From: 21-14-0-10-47-8 sp966211795
Lineage (GTDB): Bacteria > Bdellovibrionota > Bdellovibrionia > Bdellovibrionales > Bdellovibrionaceae
Length of the DNA stretch: 64,000 nt
NCBI GenBank assembly: GCA_966211795.1
Contig: CBIHNW010000008.1
Span: 62,001-126,000, forward strand
Reading direction: 5' to 3'
In this document: one piece after another, positions 1 through 10,801 of the stretch
How the letters are laid out: every line of letters starts with the position of its first letter
How positions within the stretch are numbered: the first letter of the stretch is position 1
The notes under the pieces: model-generated
What the model was told of the DNA's origin: nothing
What the model saw: only the letters and a program-made list of their open reading frames with translations
Database searches by the model: none
Made by a program: the position numbers and the translations under genes

Positions 1-268
1 AAACCCCGGATGATGCGGATATGGATTATGAGTCATAAATTAAAAGATATTTTGAATTTGATTTGACATGATTTTTGGTTCTTTCTTCGAGCTTCGGCTT
101 TCAATAGTGACTTATTTTTACCAAAAGTTTCGAGCTGTTTTACTGGCGCTCAATGATTGCATTGTTACGACGTTTAAACGTGTGTCTGGAAGGCAATTCC
201 CCTCTTGGCGAAAATGGGTTTGATAAACATGTGATATACCTCCTTGCAGATTTAAGGAGACGATACGT
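1..268. other. Upstream intergenic region
   Basis: No gene is visible. The stretch is AT-rich in its first half. It holds a 12-bp perfect palindrome ACGTTTAAACGT at 170-181. A good ribosome-binding site (AAGGAGA, 254-260) serves the gene at 269. No convincing paired -35/-10 promoter was found: TTGACA at 63-68 has no -10 box at the right distance. Confidence 0.5.
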
Positions 269-1390
269 ATGTTCGAAAATATTTCAGCGAGAAGTGAAGA
301 AGCAATATTTTTGAAGAATCATTCGCAGCAGATCGAGAAGGTTCATGCTTTAGCCTTGGCTGCGAGCCGGGAATATAAAAAAGCAGAGCATGTTTTATTC
401 GAAGCCGTTTGTGAAGTGGACCTCTATCAAGTTCACGCGCATTACGAGTGCTCCAGTCTTTTTGAATACTGCCTGAAATTCTTAGGCCTCACTGAATCTG
501 TTGCCTGCAATATGATTGCGGTTGCTCGGAAGTCGAAGCAAGTACCTGAACTGAAGGCCGCAGTGATGTCAGGCGAAGTGAGCGTTTCGACCGCGAGAAA
601 GATCACGCCGGTGATCAATGTAGAAAACAGTTTCGAGTGGATTGCGAAAGCTTCCACTTTCACGAAAGCAAAGCTTGAGAAAGCGGTCGCGACCGAAAGA
701 CCTCAGGAACTTGTGCATGACCGCGCTAAGTATGTCTCAAAAGAAAGATTAGAAATTAAATTTGGCCTGGATGAAAAAGTACTGGAGAAATTTAAACGCG
801 CTCAAGACATCGTCAGTCAAAAATCAAAATCAGCCGCAAGCTTTGAGCAAACCCTGGAAGCCGTCTTAGATTTCTATCTGGATAAAAATGATCCATTCAA
901 GAAGGCCGAGAGAAACATCCATAAAAGCCAGAGCAAAAATCAGTCTTCTTTGAAAGCAAGTTTTCAATCTGTCCCAGGACAGACGGACATGGAAATTCAA
1001 ACCGGACCAAATGACGATTGCGCCTCAAAAGCTGAAAACAAAATCGAACCAATCTCAAATTCGTCTGTCCCAGGACAGGCTGGCGAACAAACTCAATCCG
1101 GCTTCAATCCATCTGTCCCAGGACAGACCTCCAAACCCTCGCGCCACATTCCGGCTCACATTCAGCATCAAGTGATCCTTCGGGACCAGAGCCGGTGCAC
1201 GCACCGAACCCGTGAAGGCATTCGCTGTCCCAACACTCGCTGGCTTGAGGTGCATCATATTCAGGGCTACGCTCTCGGTGGCCAGCACGATCTCGAGAAT
1301 CTCACGACCCTTTGCTCAAACCATCATCGACAAAGGCATCATGAGCGATGGGAGGCTGCAACGACAAGAAATCATGGAGTGTCCATTTAG
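269..1390 (+). CDS. HNH endonuclease domain protein (DUF222-like)
   Basis: The protein has 373 residues. The last ~75 residues form an HNH nuclease domain: a Cys-rich start (CTHRTREGIRC), then LEVHHIQGYALGG and DLENLTTLCSNHHRQRHH, giving the His-His, Asn and His of the beta-beta-alpha metal fold. The N-terminal ~190 residues are helical and resemble the DUF222-type region often found before such HNH domains. Between them lies a low-complexity linker (about residues 210-290) that repeats SVPGQ three times; this is encoded by a repeated DNA palindrome described separately. AAGGAGA at 254-260 supports the ATG at 269. It probably cuts DNA or RNA in the cytoplasm; the target is unknown. Such genes are often multicopy and mobile, but no transposase or flanking repeats are seen here. 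Confidence 0.8.
   Translation: MFENISARSEEAIFLKNHSQQIEKVHALALAASREYKKAEHVLFEAVCEVDLYQVHAHYECSSLFEYCLKFLGLTESVACNMIAVARKSKQVPELKAAVMSGEVSVSTARKITPVINVENSFEWIAKASTFTKAKLEKAVATERPQELVHDRAKYVSKERLEIKFGLDEKVLEKFKRAQDIVSQKSKSAASFEQTLEAVLDFYLDKNDPFKKAERNIHKSQSKNQSSLKASFQSVPGQTDMEIQTGPNDDCASKAENKIEPISNSSVPGQAGEQTQSGFNPSVPGQTSKPSRHIPAHIQHQVILRDQSRCTHRTREGIRCPNTRWLEVHHIQGYALGGQHDLENLTTLCSNHHRQRHHERWEAATTRNHGVSI
968..1127 (+). repeat. Three copies of a 16-bp near-palindrome inside the HNH gene
   Basis: TCTGTCCCAGGACAGA occurs at 968-983 and 1112-1127, and with one change at the last base at 1064-1079. Each has 7-bp arms around a central CA. All three are in the same frame and encode Ser-Val-Pro-Gly-Gln. 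The DNA sequence is conserved at codon wobble positions, while the linker between copies is not. No further copy was found elsewhere in the window. Confidence 0.85.
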
Positions 1391-1427
1391 CAAGGGCAAA
1401 TGCATCTATGCGCGCGGAAATCCCGTC

Positions 1428-3379
<1,952 letters not shown>

Positions 3380-3383
<4 letters not shown>

Positions 3384-4348
3384 CGGCGATTTCCTCCACC
3401 TTGACCTGGGCGACGGCTGCCGCCGAAAGAGGAAAAGGGATTGCTGGAGCCTTGCTTTTCCATTTTTGATAGATCGGCGCGCACGACTTTATCGTTCTCA
3501 GCCAGGCCCGAGACGATTTCCGTTTTTTTGCCGTCAGAAAGCCCGGTTTCGATTTCGCGCTCTTCGTTTTGGCCCTCGTCATTTTTGAGCATGACCTTGG
3601 ATTTACCGCCGCTCAGGATGATGGCCTCCGAGGGGAGCAGTAAGATATCTTTCTTGCTCTCTTGCATGAAACGCACGTTGGCGGTCATGCCGCTGCGAAG
3701 GAAATCCGGTGTTTTCTCCGGAAGCACGTCCACCACGTATGTCGTGACGTTATTAACAGTCTTTGCTTCGTACGCGATCTGGTCGACGACGGCGGGGAGG
3801 GTCTGATCTGGATAAGCATCGAGAATGATGTCGGCCTTTTGGTGCAATTTGATTTTCGCGATGTCTGTTTCATCCACTTGAGCTTTGACCGTCAGGCGAT
3901 CGGACATGGCAAAGACCGCCTCGGTCGCGGTGATCGTTTGTCCGGGCTCAACGTTTCTCAAGATCACCGTGCCGGCCAAGGGCGCGATGATCGGTGCTGG
4001 CTTGTAGAGCTCTTCCCATTTTTGCACTTCTTCGGGACCACGCGCTCGGGCCGCATCCAGCAGGGCCGCGCGTTCGGTCGAGCTCATCCAGGCCAGAACT
4101 TCGCCTTTGTGTGCTTTGTGGCCTTCATCGGCCAGAACGCGGTCAATGCGACCGGCAACGGGCGATTTGATTTCCAAACGGTTCTCCGGTTGCACGGTTC
4201 CGGTCGCTAAGATCGAAACCTGCAAATCGCCGCGTTCCACCTGGTAATTTTTGAAAGCCATGCGTGGAGATTGATTCTTTTTCCAAATGAAAAAGCCGCC
4301 CCCTAAGACCAGAATCCCGATCCCTATCCAAAGCCATTTCTTCTTCAT
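3380..4348 (-). CDS. macA: MacA-like periplasmic adaptor (HlyD/MFP family)
   Basis: The protein has 322 residues with an N-terminal membrane anchor (residues 5-22, WLWIGIGILVLGGGFFIW). The lipoyl/barrel-sandwich halves follow (VQPENRLEIKSPVAGRIDRVLADEGHKAHKGEVL and IIAPLAGTVILRNVEPGQTI), then a beta-barrel and a membrane-proximal domain. The coiled-coil hairpin is short. The C-terminal tail is rich in Gly, Ser and Arg. It links MacB in the inner membrane to the TolC-like channel. It overlaps macB (4 bp, GTGA) and tolC (4 bp), so the three are expressed together and probably assemble into one efflux pump. Confidence 0.9.
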
Positions 4349-5592
4349 GGCAGCACTCCTTCTCCGCGAGCTTGGCTCCAGGCGGCCTCATTGAGAACGC
4401 GTTCTTTTTCACTTTGCAAATACGCTTTTTGTCGAGTGATCAAATCATTTTCAATCACGTCCCAGTCGTTGAACGAAATCAGGCCATTGTTGTATTGCCC
4501 GCGAGCGACTTCGGCCCGCACCGTTGCCGCTTTCTGAAAGCTCGCATCGACGTTCAGCTTTTCGATGGATTCAATGTATTTCTGATAGGTCTGCTTCAAC
4601 GCTTCGACCTGTTCTTGGTCGACCGAAATCTGTCGGGTCGCGGTCGAGCCCTTCGTCAAAGAGGCATTGCGGACCGCCGAATCATCTTTGCCGCCATCAA
4701 AGAGCGGGATCGACAACGTCGCCCCCAAGGACCAACGATCATTCTTCGGAAAAAATTCGTCGCTGCCGCGGCCCATGGTTCCCGTCAGGCTCAGGCTGGG
4801 AAAGAAGGCCGAGCGCGCAACACCGATGGCGGCTGTTTGCGAATCAACTTGCGCCAAAATTTCTTGATAAGCCGGGGTGTGGGTCGCCAAGGATTCAAAG
4901 TCGGGTGCCGCGGTGTCGGCCACCAATGGCACCGCGACCGTCATCTTTTCGGTTTCCGTGATCGGCACGCGCAGCATGTTGGCCAACGTCGTTTGCGCCA
5001 ATTCGAAGGCATGCTGAGCCTGCAGGTTTTCATACTTGGCCTGAGCAAAGTAGGCTTCCGAAAGCAGCACCGAACCTTTGTTCTCGCGTCCGCCTTCGAA
5101 ACGAAGTTCGACCAAGCGCAAGTTTCGTTGTCGGCGCTCGACGATATTTTCGGCAAGCTTCAAATTTTCCCGCGCCGTCAAGAGGCCCTGATAAGCCGTG
5201 ACGAAATCAAAACTGACTTGCGCTTTGGCTGTTTGGAAAGTGGCGACCGCACCGCGAGTGTTGGCCTTGGCTTGCGACACTTTGTAATAATCGCGAAGGC
5301 CGGCAAAAAGATTCTGCGAAACGGTCAGCGAGGCCGCATAGGATTTGTCGGTTGAAGCATCGCCCAGATCATCGGTGACCTTGGATTGATTGTAACTGAG
5401 GCTGCCGGTCAGCGAAGGCAGGTAGCCGCTTTCGGCCCCGAGCTCGAGCGCCTGCGTGGCTTGATAAGAAAGAGCGGCAGATTGATAAGCGGCATTGTTA
5501 TTTTTCAAAGTTTCAAGGATCTGATTCCAGCTCGGACCCGAAGCAGGTGCGGCCCAAGTCACCGAGGAAAGGAAAAGTAAAAAAAACTTCAC
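4345..5592 (-). CDS. tolC: TolC-family outer membrane efflux protein
   Basis: The protein has 415 residues. It has a signal peptide (MKFFLLFLSSVTWAAPA) and two OEP repeats rich in Ala, Gln and coiled-coil heptads, with characteristic stretches such as ALSYQATQALELGAESGYLPS and VARSAFFPSLSLTGTMG. This is the trimeric outer-membrane channel of the MacAB pump. The start is GTG at 5592, overlapping the marR stop by 4 bp (GTGA); no ATG further in would leave an intact signal peptide. Length is slightly below that of E. coli TolC but normal for stand-alone MacAB partners. Confidence 0.9.
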   Translation of the reverse strand: MKFFLLFLSSVTWAAPASGPSWNQILETLKNNNAAYQSAALSYQATQALELGAESGYLPSLTGSLSYNQSKVTDDLGDASTDKSYAASLTVSQNLFAGLRDYYKVSQAKANTRGAVATFQTAKAQVSFDFVTAYQGLLTARENLKLAENIVERRQRNLRLVELRFEGGRENKGSVLLSEAYFAQAKYENLQAQHAFELAQTTLANMLRVPITETEKMTVAVPLVADTAAPDFESLATHTPAYQEILAQVDSQTAAIGVARSAFFPSLSLTGTMGRGSDEFFPKNDRWSLGATLSIPLFDGGKDDSAVRNASLTKGSTATRQISVDQEQVEALKQTYQKYIESIEKLNVDASFQKAATVRAEVARGQYNNGLISFNDWDVIENDLITRQKAYLQSEKERVLNEAAWSQARGEGVLP

Positions 5593-6056
5593 GACGGCTT
5601 CTCCTTTGACAGTTCCTTCGCCAGGGAAGGACCGTTTAAGATTGTCTCGATGTCGGCCAGCGCCCGGCGCAATCGGTCCTGTTCGGCGCCCGATAAAGTC
5701 TGCAGCTTGCGTCCCAGATTCTGGGCCGCATTTTCTTTCAGTTGACGAAAGAGCGTCCGTCCCTTGGGCGACAATTTGAGAATGATCTGGCGGCGATCTT
5801 GCGCGTGCGATCCGCGCTCGACCAAACCGCGCAGAACCAAAGAGTTCACCATCTTTGACATTGCCGGTTGGCTGACCCCATGATCCAGAGCAATTTGGCT
5901 GACGGTGTTCAGACCACGATGAATTTGCGAAAGGATGCGGTATTGGGGATGCGTCAAGCGACCATCCGCGGACCGGCGAATCTCGGATTTCACGGTCCGG
6001 ATCATCAGCGGCGCCAGTTCAATGAATCGTGTTGCGAGCTCAATCTGCTTTTTCAT
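5589..6056 (-). CDS. MarR-family transcriptional regulator of the efflux operon
   Basis: The protein has 155 residues with a central winged helix: HPQYRILSQIHRGLNTVSQIALDHGVSQPAMSKMVNSL is the helix-turn-helix, followed by the wing (RGSHAQDRRQIILKLSPKG). Flanking helices provide dimerisation. It is the first gene of marR-tolC-macA-macB and overlaps tolC by 4 bp. A perfect 7-bp inverted repeat covers its own start codon, so negative autoregulation of the whole pump operon is likely. The ligand is unknown. Confidence 0.88.
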   Translation of the reverse strand: MKKQIELATRFIELAPLMIRTVKSEIRRSADGRLTHPQYRILSQIHRGLNTVSQIALDHGVSQPAMSKMVNSLVLRGLVERGSHAQDRRQIILKLSPKGRTLFRQLKENAAQNLGRKLQTLSGAEQDRLRRALADIETILNGPSLAKELSKEKPS

Positions 6057-6083
6057 AACTTAGTTTATATATAATAAAGTTAT
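6055..6083. promoter_or_regulatory. Probable MarR operator over the efflux operon start codon
   Basis: ATAACTT (6055-6061) and AAGTTAT (6077-6083) form a perfect inverted repeat around a TA-rich centre (TATATATAATA) that could also serve as a -10 region. It overlaps the ATG of marR (6054-6056 on the minus strand). Position, symmetry and AT content fit an autorepressor site. Binding is inferred. Confidence 0.6.
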
Positions 6084-6141
6084 GCATCTGTAAAGGATGG
6101 GACCGGGCGCGCTAGACGAAACTGATCAAATCTTTATCAGC

Positions 6142-6684
6142 TTAAATTTTTCCGAGATGACGAAGCAACCAGAAGGCACCGATCTGTGTTTTGACGTCGG
6201 TGACTTCGTTTTTCCATATTCTTTCCACAATTTCATCCGCGGTCATTTCCACCAGCTCTAACACTTCGTCGGGATCTTGCATCGCCGGCGCTGCGGTGAG
6301 GTTTTCTGCCAAATAAATGTCGATTTTTTCGTTCGAGTATCCAATGACCGGATGAATGTGGGTGAGCTTTGTCAGTTTACCAGGTTTGTAACCGACTTCT
6401 TCTTGCAGTTCGCGGGCCGCCGTTTGCTCGGTGGTTTCGCCGCGATCGGTTTTACCGGCCGGAAATTCCAGAAACACTTGGCCCACCGAATGTCGATATT
6501 GATAGATCATCAAAAATTTTCCATTGGGAAGCTGCGGGATGACCATGGCCGCCCCCGGATGCTTCAGGTATTCGCGAAACGATCGGTGTCCGTTCGGAAG
6601 CTCGACGTCATCGCGCCAAATTTTTAAAAAACGGCCGGTGAACACCAGCTCTGTCGACAGCACTTTTTCGATTAATTTTTTCAT
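6142..6684 (-). CDS. NUDIX hydrolase (ADP-ribose pyrophosphatase-like)
   Basis: The protein has 180 residues from the ATG at 6684. An upstream ATG at 6780 would add 32 residues without homology and would run into the divergent neighbour. The complete Nudix box GX5EX7REUXEEXGU is present (GKTDRGE, then RELQEEVGY), preceded by FLEFPAGK, as in ADP-ribose/nucleoside-diphosphate-sugar pyrophosphatases of the NudF type. It would hydrolyse a nucleoside diphosphate linked to another group, using Mg2+, in the cytoplasm. It stands alone, divergent from the gene at 6826, with 141 bp between the two starts. Confidence 0.87.
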   Translation of the reverse strand: MKKLIEKVLSTELVFTGRFLKIWRDDVELPNGHRSFREYLKHPGAAMVIPQLPNGKFLMIYQYRHSVGQVFLEFPAGKTDRGETTEQTAARELQEEVGYKPGKLTKLTHIHPVIGYSNEKIDIYLAENLTAAPAMQDPDEVLELVEMTADEIVERIWKNEVTDVKTQIGAFWLLRHLGKI

Positions 6685-6825
6685 GAGTATCAGCTTAACA
6701 TGGGCGGGTGTCGCAGAGCTTTCGGAATTTCCGGACAAGCCCAAGGTCCCGCTGGCCTGACCTTTTGTCTCTGATTGCAAATGATTTCAGCTGAAAACCG
6801 TGGCGAGCTGGATCAGAATAGAAAC

Positions 6826-7755
6826 ATGCGAACATTACTTGTTTTGATGGCTCTGTGGATTGTGCCGATGTCAGGATGGGCCGAGGTGCATCATTCATTG
6901 CTCCGTCGAATCGCCGTGTTCCCGATTGCCGATGCAAATGTGTCATCGGCCGAAGAAGCTTGGTGGCAAATGCGCGAGCTGCTGACCAAGGATCAAAGAT
7001 TTTTCGTCGCCAGCCGACGCTTCATGGTCAATCGAGGCGTTTTTCAACCGCGCAAACTGTTAAAGCCCGCCGACGCCATCATTTTGTCGAAGATCTTGGA
7101 TGCGCAGGCTTTGGTGGTGACCTATTTGAAAGACCGCACGCTGCAAATGAAAATTTATGAAGGTGAAAACGGGTACCTGCTATGGGAAGGGGATGCCGAA
7201 TTTCATCCGGCACTGCCGATCAACGATCAGTTGATCCGCATGAGCACGCAACTGATGAATGCCTTTGTTTTAGCCATTCCTTATCAGGGTTTTCAAGTCA
7301 CCGACGACGTGATCGGAAAACCGATCTACGAAGAAGACGGGAAAACGTTCGCCAAAGTTTACATCGGATCGAATTCGCAAATTCAAAAAGGTGATCCCGC
7401 CCAGTGGGTGGAAGTGACCGGAGATGTCGGTCAGGCCTTCTTTAATTCCACGACAAAGGTCACCGTGATTGCCGAGGGCGTGGTGCAGGATGTAAAAGGT
7501 GAGCACGCTTTGATTCAAATTGAAAAGATGCGGGATCCGACCGAGCTGAAGGACAATTCTCTGGTGCGGTTTCCGCAAGAGCTCAACCGGTTGAAAGATC
7601 TGTACAGCGAAGGGGATAAATCTTCGAACCTGGCGCCCGAATATCTCTCATCGGAGATCAAGAGCGCCAGCGAGTTTTCAAAGGATCACAACACCACCAC
7701 GTCGGCACTGATGTGGATCGCGAATATTGCGGGATTTATTTTATTAGCGTTTTAG
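6826..7755 (+). CDS. Exported protein of unknown function with C-terminal membrane segment
   Basis: The protein has 309 residues from the ATG at 6826, chosen because a clean signal peptide starts there (MRTLLVLMALWIVPMSGWAE). The mature part starts like TolB/CsgG-type nucleotide-independent domains (RIAVFPIADANVSSAEEAW, then DAIILSKILDAQALVVTYL), and a second domain at about residues 165-250 looks like a small beta-barrel. It ends in a hydrophobic segment (LMWIANIAGFILLAF). It is probably anchored in an envelope membrane with its body in the periplasm. It lies upstream of a Lol-like transport operon, but 247 bp and a possible small antisense gene separate them. I do not recognise the family. 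Confidence 0.75.
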   Translation: MRTLLVLMALWIVPMSGWAEVHHSLLRRIAVFPIADANVSSAEEAWWQMRELLTKDQRFFVASRRFMVNRGVFQPRKLLKPADAIILSKILDAQALVVTYLKDRTLQMKIYEGENGYLLWEGDAEFHPALPINDQLIRMSTQLMNAFVLAIPYQGFQVTDDVIGKPIYEEDGKTFAKVYIGSNSQIQKGDPAQWVEVTGDVGQAFFNSTTKVTVIAEGVVQDVKGEHALIQIEKMRDPTELKDNSLVRFPQELNRLKDLYSEGDKSSNLAPEYLSSEIKSASEFSKDHNTTTSALMWIANIAGFILLAF

Positions 7756-7972
7756 ACTCTTCTTTGGCGACCATGGGCGAGCTGTCCAGAGATTGCATTT
7801 TATGCAGCAAACCTGTCGTGGCGAAATAAAGACTGAACACGATGATGTAAAAGAAAAGCATTCTTTTTCGAATGACAATCACAGGCACCCCCAAGACGCG
7901 CCCAATATAAAGTGGGACCCCACCTAAATCCAGATTAATTGAGTGAAATGAAAGAGATTTCCCGGTTGTCAT
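7736..7972 (-). CDS. Possible small membrane protein
   Basis: A 78-residue frame has one clear membrane segment (MLFFYIIVFSLYFATTGLL) and a charged tail. An inner ATG at 7861 would give a 41-residue single-span protein. Its end overlaps the 3' end of the gene at 6826-7755 by 20 bp on the opposite strand, and no strong ribosome-binding site is visible. It could be real or chance; the hydrophobic stretch is the only support. Confidence 0.35.
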   Translation of the reverse strand: MTTGKSLSFHSINLDLGGVPLYIGRVLGVPVIVIRKRMLFFYIIVFSLYFATTGLLHKMQSLDSSPMVAKEESKTLIK

Positions 7973-8002
7973 TCTTTTTGACAGGTATCACAATGACTTC
8001 AT

Positions 8003-8683
8003 ATGGCAGCAGTCGTCGAAATTCGAAATATCGCAAAAGCATATCAATTGGGATCGGTGAAGGTTCAAGCGATCAAAGGTCTCTCTCTTTCTTTGCAAGA
8101 GGGTGAATTCACGGCCTTGATCGGCTCTTCTGGTTCCGGAAAAACAACTTTGCTGAATTTGATTGGTTGTCTGGATGACGCTGATCAGGGTGAGATCTTG
8201 ATCGATCAAACCAACGTGCAAAGTCTCAGCGAAGATCAGAAAAGTGAGCTGCGCAATAAAAAGATCGGCTTTATTTTCCAGTCGTTCAATCTGATTCCGG
8301 TGTTGAACGTTTACGAGAACGTCGAGATTCCATTGACGATCCAAAAAGATCTCAAGCCCGACGAGCGCAAAGCGCGCGTGATGGACGCGATTCGGGATGT
8401 TGGATTGCAAGAATTTGCCGAACATCGCCCGGATCAATTGTCCGGGGGACAGCGCCAGCGGGTCGCCATCGCGCGGGCCTTGGTGACGCGACCTTCATTG
8501 ATCTTGGCGGACGAGCCTACGGCCAATCTGGATTCCAAGACAGCACACTTGATCATCGATTTGCTGTTTGAATTGAACCAGAAAAAGAAGGTCACCTTTT
8601 TCTTCTGCACCCACGACGAGAAGCTGATGAACCGCGTGCAACGGGTCGTTAAAATCAAAGACGGGATCATCGAGAACGCATGA
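8003..8683 (+). CDS. ABC transporter ATPase, LolD-like
   Basis: The protein has 226 residues: a stand-alone ATPase with Walker A GSSGSGKT (residues 41-48), LSGGQRQRVAIARAL, Walker B LILADEPTANLD and the H-loop (CTHDEKLM). This is the size and sequence style of the LolD/MacB-N family. It powers FtsX-type permeases. It overlaps the permease gene by 4 bp (ATGA) and is followed by a LolA-like carrier, so the substrate is probably a lipoprotein or lipid moved towards the outer membrane. Confidence 0.88.
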   Translation: MAAVVEIRNIAKAYQLGSVKVQAIKGLSLSLQEGEFTALIGSSGSGKTTLLNLIGCLDDADQGEILIDQTNVQSLSEDQKSELRNKKIGFIFQSFNLIPVLNVYENVEIPLTIQKDLKPDERKARVMDAIRDVGLQEFAEHRPDQLSGGQRQRVAIARALVTRPSLILADEPTANLDSKTAHLIIDLLFELNQKKKVTFFFCTHDEKLMNRVQRVVKIKDGIIENA

Positions 8684-9975
8684 ACTGGAGCTTTGCCTAC
8701 CGCAATCTCAGTCGCAACAAACGCCGAACCTTTTCGACGGGGCTTGCGATTTGCGTTGGCTTCGTCGCGATGAATTTGCTTGGTGCTTACATCGTTCGCT
8801 CGTACACCATCATGACCGTGACGTCGGTGTACATGGCCCAACGGGGCCATTTCCTGATTTTTAAAAAAGGCGGGGTCGACGGTTTTCTAATCAAGCCCAA
8901 AAAATTCTCCTTGCAGAAAAATGAAGTCGAAGAACTGAAACAGAAAATTTTGCTGCCGCTCAAGGACTCGATCGAATACACGAGCTCGACCTTGTCGGGC
9001 CCCGCATTGTTGTCGGACGGGACCAAATCCCATCCGGTGATGGCGGTCGCGATCGACCCTCAGGCTTACGTTCGGTCTTTGCAGCAACCTGTTTTATTGA
9101 AAGAAGCCTCGGATTGGCTGATGCCGTGGCAACTGGAACATGTGGACGCTTTTTTAAAGTCTCCGGATTTGATCGCGATCACGACCACCATCGCCGAGGT
9201 CATGGGCTTTAAAACACCGCTGAATCAAAATGATGGCGTTCAATTGGCGGCCCGCACTTTTGATGGCGATTTAAATGCGATCAATGCCGAATTGGGGGCC
9301 GAGCACAGCACGGGCTCGCGCTTTCTGGAAGAGACCATGATCTTGGTGCCGCTGCAAAAGATGCAAGAGCTGTTCGGCACCGAAGCGGTGTCTTCCATGT
9401 CGATTTTTTTAAATCCCGACGTGAAAATGGGTTCGTTTGAAAAGGCTTTCAAAGAAAAGGCGAAAGAGCTGTCTTTTGAAACAGAATTGTTTCGGTATTC
9501 GGATGATGAAGTGAATCCGATGTTCAATGGGATCATGGGATTTCTGTACGTGATGTGCGGTTTCTTCGTCCTCTTGATTTGCTCGGCCGTCAGCCTGACA
9601 ATCGTCAATGCTCTGACCATGGGGATCATCGAGCGAACACGAGAAATCGGAACATTGCGCGCCATGGGATTTACGCCCAAGACGGTGCGCCAGATTTTTT
9701 CACAGGAAAGTCTTTTGGTCAGTCTGTTCGCCATGATTGCCGGAACCGTGTTTTCTTTCTTGATCGCTTTTGTGGTCAATTCCAGCCACATCATGTTTCA
9801 GCCACCGGGAACGAATGGTCAAATTCAGTTCGTTCTGGAATGGAACATCAAGATCGCGATCTTTTCCGGACTGATTTTGACGTTGGTCACTTGGCTATCA
9901 GCACAGATCGTCATCCGCAGAAAAAGCAAAACGAAGCTCATCTTATTGCTTCATGACATTGGAGAGTCAGAATGA
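8680..9975 (+). CDS. FtsX/LolCE-type ABC transporter permease
   Basis: The protein has 431 residues. It has one N-terminal membrane helix (TGLAICVGFVAMNLLGAYIV), a periplasmic domain (about residues 45-275) and three C-terminal helices in the FtsX domain, with the typical coupling sequence ERTREIGTLRAMGF. It overlaps the ATPase gene (4 bp) and the LolA-like gene (4 bp). A second permease of the same type is encoded on the opposite strand at 12066-13382, so a LolC/LolE-like heterodimer is likely. Confidence 0.88.
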   Translation: MNWSFAYRNLSRNKRRTFSTGLAICVGFVAMNLLGAYIVRSYTIMTVTSVYMAQRGHFLIFKKGGVDGFLIKPKKFSLQKNEVEELKQKILLPLKDSIEYTSSTLSGPALLSDGTKSHPVMAVAIDPQAYVRSLQQPVLLKEASDWLMPWQLEHVDAFLKSPDLIAITTTIAEVMGFKTPLNQNDGVQLAARTFDGDLNAINAELGAEHSTGSRFLEETMILVPLQKMQELFGTEAVSSMSIFLNPDVKMGSFEKAFKEKAKELSFETELFRYSDDEVNPMFNGIMGFLYVMCGFFVLLICSAVSLTIVNALTMGIIERTREIGTLRAMGFTPKTVRQIFSQESLLVSLFAMIAGTVFSFLIAFVVNSSHIMFQPPGTNGQIQFVLEWNIKIAIFSGLILTLVTWLSAQIVIRRKSKTKLILLLHDIGESE

Positions 9976-10748
9976 AAAAAAACTTTGCTCAAAATCTTGT
10001 CCTGTCTTTCAGTTTGGTCAGTCTGGGTTTCAGTCTCTCGGCGCACGCCGCCGCCGCGGCCGGGACCCCCGAGCAAGCGAAATCATTATTGCAAGCCTCC
10101 GATCGGGCCCGCGGTAGCGTTAAAAAAGGTTTGCAGTGGAGTGCGGTCGTGACCACGGCCGAAGACGGTGAAAATTCCGAGCGCGAATTCAAAATCAAAG
10201 CGCAAGGGGACGACGCCTACGTTGAATCGACTTCACCGGCGAAAAACAAAGGCGAGATTTTTATTTTCAACGATCGTCAGATGTGGTTTTTCAAGCCTGC
10301 CATCAAAAAGCCGGTTTCCATTTCGGCTCGTCAACGCTTGGTCGGTCAGGCCGCCAATGGTGATATCGCAACCACTCACTATGCTAGGGATTACACGCCC
10401 GTCATCGAAAAGGTCGAAGAAGATGGGGCCAACGGAAAAACCTACGTTCTGATGTTGACGGCGAAGACGAAGAATTTGACCTACGATAAAATTCGTTACT
10501 GGATCAATGATAAAACGAAGCTTGCGGTGAAGGCCGAATTTCTGACCCTGCAGGGAAAACCCTTCAAAGTGGGAACCATGAAGTACGACAACAAGCTCAA
10601 GGTCGATGGTGAAACCATTCCTTTCGTGAGCGAACTGGCGATCACCGACGCCAAATTTCCACAGAATAAAAGCGTGATCAAATACGTCACTCCGGAAATT
10701 GCTTCGACTCCCGCTTCTCTTTTCAACGTGAACAATCTGACTCGGTAA
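9972..10748 (+). CDS. Outer membrane lipoprotein-sorting protein (LolA-like)
   Basis: The protein has 258 residues with a signal peptide ending in SAHA. The rest has an open beta-barrel pattern with YVESTSPAKNKGEIFIFNDRQMWFFKPAIKKPVSIS and KIRYWINDKTKLAVKAEFL, typical of the LolA-like carriers annotated as outer membrane lipoprotein-sorting protein. It would pick up a lipid or lipoprotein released by the ABC transporter and ferry it through the periplasm. The 4-bp overlap with the permease gene shows translational coupling. The substrate is not known and need not be a lipoprotein. Confidence 0.82.
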   Translation: MKKNFAQNLVLSFSLVSLGFSLSAHAAAAAGTPEQAKSLLQASDRARGSVKKGLQWSAVVTTAEDGENSEREFKIKAQGDDAYVESTSPAKNKGEIFIFNDRQMWFFKPAIKKPVSISARQRLVGQAANGDIATTHYARDYTPVIEKVEEDGANGKTYVLMLTAKTKNLTYDKIRYWINDKTKLAVKAEFLTLQGKPFKVGTMKYDNKLKVDGETIPFVSELAITDAKFPQNKSVIKYVTPEIASTPASLFNVNNLTR

Positions 10749-10763
10749 TCGGGGACTGATCAT

Positions 10764-10797
10764 CAGCAGGCCGAACTTGGATGCAAATTCGGCGCTG
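10764..10797. terminator. Hairpin between convergent genes
   Basis: CAGC (10764-10767) plus GCCGAA (10770-10775) pair with TTCGGC plus GCTG (10788-10797), with a 2-nt bulge. It sits between the stop codons of the LolA-like gene (plus) and the barrel gene (minus), where a bidirectional terminator is expected. There is no T-run on either strand, so intrinsic termination is uncertain. Confidence 0.4.
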
Positions 10798-10801
10798 CCG
10801 G

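Noticed and set aside
968..1127. CRISPR-like array in the HNH gene
   Set aside because: Three 16-bp repeats with unequal spacing (80 and 32 bp), inside a coding frame, with no cas genes near.
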